Origin: Utricularia gibba
Taxonomy: Eukaryota; Streptophyta; Magnoliopsida; Lamiales; Lentibulariaceae
Length of the DNA stretch: 31,175 nt
Reading direction: 5' to 3'
Assembly (NCBI GenBank): GCA_002189035.1
Contig: NEEC01000039.1
Span: 1 to 31,175 of the forward strand
Shown here one piece after another: positions 23,319-31,175 of the stretch (positions are counted from its first letter, which is position 1; every line of letters begins with the position of its first letter). Below the pieces are notes generated by a model that saw only the letters and a list, made by a program, of their open reading frames with translations, was not told where the DNA came from and did not search any database. A program made the translations under genes and the position numbers.

Positions 23319-24690
23319 ACTTTACGGTCCTATGGACGTGCGCATCAGTGCTGGTCTAATCTCCACGCATCCTCATATCTTTCAACGGCCGCGATAATAG
23401 ACCAACGGTCTCCTTGTCCAGTCCATTCGCTAAGGAGTCCAGAACACCTGAAGGTAACGGCAAAGCTTGCGAGGCCCGTCCAGCAACGGAGAAAAGAAAG
23501 GAAGTAGTGCGCATGGATGTGAACGCCTAAAAGAGCGTGGGAGTTTGCACTAGAGACCATCAACCCGTTGAATCGTGTCGATGCTTGAGGGAAGACGACC
23601 ACCCATTCATCTTTGTACGTTGCATCGGACCTGGTTGAAAGTGAGGACGGAAAATTGGCTACACTCGTAAAGGTGCACGAGCAGTATGCTCAATCGGATG
23701 ATGGTCAAGCCGTTAGCATACGGAAAACACACTCGCGTGTTGCGCACGCGGCTTTAACGATTGCTTAACCGAGTGATCCCTTCTCTATGTCCATCCACAA
23801 TCTGGGTAAAAGGCATCCGGAGGTCAGGCATTGGAATGTCGTAAGGTATGAAGTATGCATGTTGCAAGGCGTGACCTGCTTGCGAAGCAATACCGATCCA
23901 TTCCACGTTACCCGCTTCTTTGCAAAGCCTGGAGGGAGAATGGAATTTTGCATCAGGAGTGGATGCCATGGGGGTCGAATTATAAGGGGAGGTGTGCGTT
24001 TGTTCCGTGAGCTATGTGGATTCGAAGCACAAGTGCTGGGTGGTCGAGTTATGGACTTTGGGTTAGGAGTGGCTACACTCTGGATCCACGATCGATATGT
24101 TCTTCGATGCTCTATGACTCATTTCTCATTCAATGATGTCCACTCAATAGTAGCTTACGTGGCTCGCAACGTATGTTTGATATAGATGACATCCTTTAAC
24201 CTGTATGGTCGAAGGTTTTCTCCTCCCAAACGTATAGCGGCATGCCCACTTTCGTGTCCAAATATTCAGGAGGTCGGGGTGGTAGCCATCTAACGGCTGG
24301 ATAGCACATCCACATCGTATGTGCTCCGTAGAATGAATCCGAAAATGTTAATGTTTCCAACGCACGTTGTTGGAGATCGGGAAAGTACATGGAGTGTCCT
24401 TGGCCACATTCTAGTATTCATTGGATGCTGGCTGAGTTTGTTGCACAACAAAACACCCTCAAACGAGTAGCGATGGTGCACCATGATCCGCCATGGAGTG
24501 AACTCGTGACTCCTCTGCGTAAGTCTCACTTTGTTTCCATGGAAGATCATAAGGGAAAGCAATAGGAAAAACTAAGAAGTACTTGGTATCGTTGATGTTA
24601 CAACCCTGCATCATTGATCCTGATGTACCCCCTTCGTATCGTTGGACGACACATCAGTGGTGAAGTACTTGGCTAGAGTCCATGGGTTGG
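23319..24690 (+). repeat. Satellite unit 18 (1,372 bp), consensus type
   Basis: Alleles: C at 23691, G at 23789, T at 24092. It is the last consensus-type unit before the variable right-hand block. Confidence 0.95.
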
Positions 24691-26059
24691 ACTTTACGGT
24701 CCTATGGACGTGCGCATCAGTGCTGGTCTAATCTCCACGCATCCTCATATCTTTCAACGGCCGCGATAATAGACCAACGGTCTCCTTGTCCAGTCCATTC
24801 GCTAAGGAGTCCAGAACACCTGAAGGTAACGGCAAAGCTTGCGAGGCCCGTCCAGCAACGGAGAAAAGAAAGGAAGTAGTGCGCATGGATGTGAACGCCT
24901 AAAAGAGCGTGGGAGTTTGCACTAGAGACCATCAACCCGTTGAATCGTGTCGATGCTTGAGGGAAGACGACCACCCATTCATCTTTGTACGTTGCATCGG
25001 ACCTGGTTGAAAGTGAGGACGGAAAATTGGCTACACTCGTAAGGTGCACGAGCAGTATGCTGAATCGGATGATGGTCAAGCCGTTAGCATACGGAAAACA
25101 CACTCGCGTGTTGCGCACGCGGCTTTAACGATTGCTTAACCGAGTGATCCCTTCTCTATCCATCCACAATCTGGGTAAAAGGCATCCGGAGGTCAGGCAT
25201 TGGAATGTCGTAAGGTATGAAGTATGCATGTTGCAAGGCGTGACCTGCTTGCGAAGCAATACCGATCCATTCCACGTTACCCGCTTCTTTGCAAAGCCTG
25301 GAGGGAGAATGGAATTTTGCATCAGGAGTGGATGCCATGGGGGTCGAATTATAAGGGGAGGTGTGCGTTTGTTCCGTGAGCTATGTGGATTCGAAGCACA
25401 AGTGCTGGGTGGTCGAGTTATGGACTTTGGGTTAGGAGTGGCTACACTCTGGATCCACGATCGATATGTTCTTCGATGCTCTATGACTCATTTCTCATTC
25501 AATGATGTCCACTCAATAGTAGCTTACGTGGCTCGCAACGTATGTTTGATATAGATGACATCCTTTAACCTGTATGGTCGAAGGTTTTCTCCTCCCAAAC
25601 GTATAGCGGCATGCCCACTTTCGTGTCCAAATATTCAGGAGGTCGGGGTGGTAGCCATCTAACGGCTGGATAGCACATCCACATCGTATGTGCTCCGTAG
25701 AATGAATCCGAAAATGTTAATGTTTCCAACGCACGTTGTTGGAGATCGGGAAAGTACATGGAGTGTCCTTGGCCACATTCTAGTATTCATTGGATGCTGG
25801 CTGAGTTTGTTGCACAACAAAACACCCTCAAACGAGTAGCGATGGTGCACCATGATCCGCCATGGAGTGAACTCGTGACTCCTCTGCGTAAGTCTCACTT
25901 TGTTTCCATGGAAGATCATAAGGGAAAGCAATAGGAAAAACTAAGAAGTACTTGGTATCGTTGATGTTACAACCCTGCATCATTGATCCTGATGTACCCC
26001 CTTCGTATCGTTGGACGACACATCAGTGGTGAAGTACTTGGCTAGAGTCCATGGGTTGG
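24691..26059 (+). repeat. Satellite unit 19 (1,369 bp), shortest full copy
   Basis: It combines the one-A loss of unit 13 (near 25042), the minority G at 25062 (site 373) and a two-base loss at site 471 (near 25160). Together these give the 1,369-base length. The two-base loss is easiest to derive from the C allele by dropping one TC from a TCTC run. At site 774 it has T. Confidence 0.95.
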
Positions 26060-27431
26060 ACTTTACGGTCCTATGGACGTGCGCATCAGTGCTGGTCTAA
26101 TCTCCACGCATCCTCATATCTTTCAACGGCCGCGATAATAGACCAACGGTCTCCTTGTCCAGTCCATTCGCTAAGGAGTCCAGAACACCTGAAGGTAACG
26201 GCAAAGCTTGCGAGGCCCGTCCAGCAACGGAGAAAAGAAAGGAAGTAGTGCGCATGGATGTGAACGCCTAAAAGAGCGTGGGAGTTTGCACTAGAGACCA
26301 TCAACCCGTTGAATCGTGTCGATGCTTGAGGGAAGACGACCACCCATTCATCTTTGTACGTTGCATCGGACCTGGTTGAAAGTGAGGACGGAAAATTGGC
26401 TACACTCGTAAAGGTGCACGAGCAGTATGCTGAATCGGATGATGGTCAAGCCGTTAGCATACGGAAAACACACTCGCGTGTTGCGCACGCGGCTTTAACG
26501 ATTGCTTAACCGAGTGATCCCTTCTCTATGTCCATCCACAATCTGGGTAAAAGGCATCCGGAGGTCAGGCATTGGAATGTCGTAAGGTATGAAGTATGCA
26601 TGTTGCAAGGCGTGACCTGCTTGCGAAGCAATACCGATCCATTCCACGTTACCCGCTTCTTTGCAAAGCCTGGAGGGAGAATGGAATTTTGCATCAGGAG
26701 TGGATGCCATGGGGGTCGAATTATAAGGGGAGGTGTGCGTTTGTTCCGTGAGCTATGTGGATTCGAAGCACAAGTGCTGGGTGGTCGAGTTATGGACTTT
26801 GGGTTAGGAGTGGCTACACTCTGGATCCACGACCGATATGTTCTTCGATGCTCTATGACTCATTTCTCATTCAATGATGTCCACTCAATAGTAGCTTACG
26901 TGGCTCGCAACGTATGTTTGATATAGATGACATCCTTTAACCTGTATGGTCGAAGGTTTTCTCCTCCCAAACGTATAGCGGCATGCCCACTTTCGTGTCC
27001 AAATATTCAGGAGGTCGGGGTGGTAGCCATCTAACGGCTGGATAGCACATCCACATCGTATGTGCTCCGTAGAATGAATCCGAAAATGTTAATGTTTCCA
27101 ACGCACGTTGTTGGAGATCGGGAAAGTACATGGAGTGTCCTTGGCCACATTCTAGTATTCATTGGATGCTGGCTGAGTTTGTTGCACAACAAAACACCCT
27201 CAAACGAGTAGCGATGGTGCACCATGATCCGCCATGGAGTGAACTCGTGACTCCTCTGCGTAAGTCTCACTTTGTTTCCATGGAAGATCATAAGGGAAAG
27301 CAATAGGAAAAACTAAGAAGTACTTGGTATCGTTGATGTTACAACCCTGCATCATTGATCCTGATGTACCCCCTTCGTATCGTTGGACGACACATCAGTG
27401 GTGAAGTACTTGGCTAGAGTCCATGGGTTGG
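26060..27431 (+). repeat. Satellite unit 20 (1,372 bp)
   Basis: It has the unusual combination G at 26432 (site 373), G at 26530 (site 471) and the rare C at 26833 (site 774, shared only with unit 5). It is the only unit with G at both 373 and 471. Confidence 0.95.
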
Positions 27432-28801
27432 ACTTTACGGTCCTATGGACGTGCGCATCAGTGCTGGTCTAATCTCCACGCATCCTCATATCTTTCAACG
27501 GCCGCGATAATAGACCAACGGTCTCCTTGTCCAGTCCATTCGCTAAGGAGTCCAGAACACCTGAAGGTAACGGCAAAGCTTGCGAGGCCCGTCCAGCAAC
27601 GGAGAAAAGAAAGGAAGTAGTGCGCATGGATGTGAACGCCTAAAAGAGCGTGGGAGTTTGCACTAGAGACCATCAACCCGTTGAATCGTGTCGATGCTTG
27701 AGGGAAGACGACCACCCATTCATCTTTGTACGTTGCATCGGACCTGGTTGAAAGTGAGGACGGAAAATTGGCTACACTCGTAAAGGTGCACGAGCAGTAT
27801 GCTCAATCGGATGATGGTCAAGCCGTTAGCATACGGAAAACACACTCGCGTGTTGCGCACGCGGCTTTAACGATTGCTTAACCGAGTGATCCCTTCTCTA
27901 TCCATCCACAATCTGGGTAAAAGGCATCCGGAGGTCAGGCATTGGAATGTCGTAAGGTATGAAGTATGCATGTTGCAAGGCGTGACCTGCTTGCGAAGCA
28001 ATACCGATCCATTCCACGTTACCCGCTTCTTTGCAAAGCCTGGAGGGAGAATGGAATTTTGCATCAGGAGTGGATGCCATGGGGGTCGAATTATAAGGGG
28101 ACGTGTGCGTTTGTTCCGTGAGCTATGTGGATTCGAAGCACAAGTGCTGGGTGGTCGAGTTATGGACTTTGGGTTAGGAGTGGCTACACTCTGGATCCAC
28201 GATCGATATGTTCTTCGATGCTCTATGACTCATTTCTCATTCAATGATGTCCACTCAATAGTAGCTTACGTGGCTCGCAACGTATGTTTGATATAGATGA
28301 CATCCTTTAACCTGTATGGTCGAAGGTTTTCTCCTCCCAAACGTATAGCGGCATGCCCACTTTCGTGTCCAAATATTCAGGAGGTCGGGGTGGTAGCCAT
28401 CTAACGGCTGGATAGCACATCCACATCGTATGTGCTCCGTAGAATGAATCCGAAAATGTTAATGTTTCCAACGCACGTTGTTGGAGATCGGGAAAGTACA
28501 TGGAGTGTCCTTGGCCACATTCTAGTATTCATTGGATGCTGGCTGAGTTTGTTGCACAACAAAACACCCTCAAACGAGTAGCGATGGTGCACCATGATCC
28601 GCCATGGAGTGAACTCGTGACTCCTCTGCGTAAGTCTCACTTTGTTTCCATGGAAGATCATAAGGGAAAGCAATAGGAAAAACTAAGAAGTACTTGGTAT
28701 CGTTGATGTTACAACCCTGCATCATTGATCCTGATGTACCCCCTTCGTATCGTTGGACGACACATCAGTGGTGAAGTACTTGGCTAGAGTCCATGGGTTG
28801 G
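27432..28801 (+). repeat. Satellite unit 21 (1,370 bp)
   Basis: C at 27804 (site 373), the two-base loss at site 471 (near 27901) as in unit 19, and G>C at 28102 (site 673), which is shared with unit 23. Confidence 0.95.
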
Positions 28802-30171
28802 ACTTTACGGTCCTATGGACGTGCGCATCAGTGCTGGTCTAATCTCCACGCATCCTCATATCTTTCAACGGCCGCGATAATAGACCAACGGTCTCCTTGT
28901 CCAGTCCATTCGCTAAGGAGTCCAGAACACCTGAAGGTAACGGCAAAGCTTGCGAGGCCCGTCCAGCAACGGAGAAAAGAAAGGAAGTAGTGCGCATGGA
29001 TGTGAACGCCTAAAAGAGCGTGGGAGTTTGCACTAGAGACCATCAACCCGTTGAATCGTGTCGATGCTTGAGGGAAGACGACCACCCATTCATCTTTGTA
29101 CGTTGCATCGGACCTGGTTGAAAGTGAGGACGGAAAATTGGCTACACTCGTGAAGGTGCACGAGCAGTATGCTCAATCGGATGATGGTCAAGCCGTTAGC
29201 ATACGGAAAACACACTCGCGTGTTGCGCACGCGGCTTTAACGATTGCTTAACCGAGTGATCCCTTCTCTATGTCCATCCACAATCTGGGTAAAAGGCATC
29301 CGGAGGTCAGGCATTGGAATGTCGTAAGGTATGAAGTATGCATGTTGCAAGGCGTGACCTGCTTGCGAAGCAATACCGATCCATTCCACGTTACCCGCTT
29401 CTTTGCAAAGCCTGGAGGGAGAATGGAATTTTGCATCAGGAGTGGATGCCATGGGGGTCGAATTATAAGGGGAGTGTGCGTTTGTTCCGTGAGCTATGTG
29501 GATTCGAAGCACAAGTGCTGGGTGGTCGAGTTATGGACTTTGGGTTAGGAGTGGCTACACTCTGGATCCACGATCGATATGTTCTTCGATGCTCTATGAC
29601 TCATTTCTCATTCAATGATGTCCACTCAATAGTAGCTTACGTGGCTCGCAACGTATGTTTGATATAGATGACATCCTTTAACCTGTATGGTCGAAGGTTT
29701 TCTCTCCCAAACGTATAGCGGCATGCCCACTTTCGTGTCCAAATATTCAGGAGGTCGGGGTGGTAGCCATCTAACGGCTGGATAGCACATCCACATCGTA
29801 TGTGCTCCGTAGAATGAATCCGAAAATGTTAATGTTTCCAACGCACGTTGTTGGAGATCGGGAAAGTACATGGAGTGTCCTTGGCCACATTCTAGTATTC
29901 ATTGGATGCTGGCTGAGTTTGTTGCACAACAAAACACCCTCAAACGAGTAGCGATGGTGCACCATGATCCGCCATGGAGTGAACTCGTGACTCCTCTGCG
30001 TAAGTCTCACTTTGTTTCCATGGAAGATCATAAGGGAAAGCAATAGGAAAAACTAAGAAGTACTTGGTATCGTTGATGTTACAACCCTGCATCATTGATC
30101 CTGATGTACCCCCTTCGTATCGTTGGACGACACATCAGTGGTGAAGTACTTGGCTAGAGTCCATGGGTTGG
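28802..30171 (+). repeat. Satellite unit 22 (1,370 bp)
   Basis: A>G at 29152 (site 351) is shared with unit 23. There are two private single-base losses: one at site 673 (near 29474, GGGGAGTGTG) and one C lost from the pyrimidine run near 29704. The first loss could derive from the G>C allele of units 21 and 23. The losses disrupt the forward frame, which reads as two overlapping pieces (29270-29548 and 29338-29667). Confidence 0.95.
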
Positions 30172-31175
30172 ACTTTACGGTCCTATGGACGTGCGCATCA
30201 GTGCTGGTCTAATCTCCACGCATCCTCATATCTTTCAACGGCCGCGATAATAGACCAACGGTCTCCTTGTCCAGTCCATTCGCTAAGGAGTCCAGAACAC
30301 CTGAAGGTAACGGCAAAGCTTGCGAGGCCCGTCCAGCAACGGAGAAAAGAAAGGAAGTAGTGCGCATGGATGTGAACGCCTAAAAGAGCGTGGGAGTTTG
30401 CACTAGAGACCATCAACCCGTTGAATCGTGTCGATGCTTGAGGGAAGACGACCACCCATTCATCTTTGTACGTTGCATCGGACCTGGTTGAAAGTGAGGA
30501 CGGAAAATTGGCTACACTCGTGAAGGTGCACGAGCAGTATGCTCAATCGGATGATGGTCAAGCCGTTAGCATACGGAAAACACACTCGCGTGTTGCGCAC
30601 GCGGCTTTAACTATTGCTTAACCGAGTGATCCCTTCTCTATGTCCATCCACAATCTGGGTAAAAGGCATCCGGAGGTCAGGCATTGGAATGTCGTAAGGT
30701 ATGAAGTATGCATGTTGCAAGGCGTGACCTGCTTGCGAAGCAATACCGATCCATTCCACGTTACCCGCTTCTTTGCAAAGCCTGGAGGGAGAATGGAATT
30801 TTGCATCAGGAGTGGATGCCATGGGGGTCGAATTATAAGGGGACGTGTGCGTTTGTTCCGTGAGCTATGTGGATTCGAAGCACAAGTGCTGGGTGGTCGA
30901 GTTATGGACTTTGGGTTAGGAGTGGCTACACTCTGGATCCACGATCGATATGTTCTTCGATGCTCTATGACTCATTTCTCATTCAATGATGTCCACTCAA
31001 TAGTAGCTTACGTGGCTCGCAACGTATGTTTGATATAGATGACATCCTTTAACCTGTATGGTCGAAGGTTTTCTCCTCCCAAACGTATAGCGGCATGCCC
31101 ACTTTCGTGTCCAAATATTCAGGAGGTCGGGGTGGTAGCCATCTAACGGCTGGATAGCACATCCACATCGTATGT
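30172..31175 (+). repeat. Satellite unit 23, partial (first 1,004 bp), cut by window edge
   Basis: G at 30522 (site 351, as unit 22), a private G>T at 30612 (site 441), G at the 471 site, C at 30844 (site 673, as unit 21) and T at site 774. The unit continues beyond the window. Confidence 0.95.

Larger units (their letters stand above)
1..31175. repeat. Long-period satellite tandem array, consensus unit 1,372 bp, about 22.7 copies
   Basis: The same sequence block recurs head to tail from the first base to the last. The anchor ACTTTACGGTCC appears at 1, 1371, 2743, 4114 and so on to 30172, giving spacings of 1,369-1,372 bases. Units differ by only a handful of substitutions and short indels, so pairwise identity is well above 99 percent by eye. 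No unit is inverted, interrupted or replaced by another sequence, and no flank is visible at either edge, so true array length is unknown. Known behaviour of satellite DNA (concerted evolution by unequal exchange and conversion) explains the homogeneity. A eukaryotic nuclear satellite is the inferred identity. A tandem multimer of a circular element is an alternative that the window cannot exclude. The family is not one I recognise. Confidence 0.97.

Noticed and set aside
1-31175. Many open reading frames of 60-140 codons on both strands that could be called as genes
   Set aside because: Each recurs once per satellite unit, overlaps others in opposite or shifted frames, is disrupted by copy-specific indels and resembles no protein I recognise. 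Some of the longest depend on a non-ATG start.
1-31175. CRISPR array
   Set aside because: The repeated unit is 1,372 bases and contiguous with the next. There are no short repeats separated by unique spacers and no cas genes.
1-31175. Ribosomal DNA repeat or its spacer, or a 5S gene cluster
   Set aside because: I see no recognisable rRNA core sequences or 5S promoter boxes anywhere in the unit, and the period is far too short for a complete rDNA repeat.
1-31175. A novel multi-gene defence or metabolic system
   Set aside because: There is no gene content beyond one repeated noncoding unit. Nothing in the sequence supports a multi-component system.

Overview
The whole 31,175-base window is one uninterrupted head-to-tail tandem array. 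Cut arbitrarily at the window's first base, it holds 22 complete units of 1,369-1,372 bases (consensus 1,372; whole-unit total 30,171) and a 23rd unit that runs off the right edge after 1,004 bases. All units lie in the same orientation. The array enters and leaves through both edges, so no flanking single-copy DNA is visible. There is no convincing protein-coding gene, rRNA, tRNA, CRISPR array or intact mobile element. Every open reading frame recurs once per unit, and its shadows recur on the other strand.

The picture is that of a long-period satellite DNA, most likely in a eukaryotic genome. The base composition is near-balanced and CpG is not visibly depleted, which argues mildly against a heavily methylated vertebrate or plant heterochromatic satellite. 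I cannot name the organism or the satellite family from sequence alone.

Layout: units start at 1, 1371, 2743, 4114, 5485, 6857, 8228, 9600, 10972, 12344, 13716, 15088, 16460, 17831, 19203, 20575, 21947, 23319, 24691, 26060, 27432, 28802 and 30172. In unit coordinates (position 1 = first base of ACTTTACGG), differences among copies are few. Six recur in more than one copy: A>G at 351, loss of one A at 351-353, C/G at 373, C/G/2-base loss at 471, G>C at 673 and T/C/loss at 774. The rest are private, mainly in copies 1, 2, 22 and 23. Copies 8, 10-12, 14-15 and 17-18 look identical by eye. Copies 1-6 and 19-23 carry most of the variation.

The most interesting readings are three. The shared variants are shuffled among units in all combinations, as expected from unequal exchange or gene conversion. 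All shared variants fall in a 424-base part of the unit. One forward frame, running from 9 bases before the unit start to unit position 1152, contains only six internal stops in about 386 codons, which hints that the unit may descend from a coding sequence that has since decayed.
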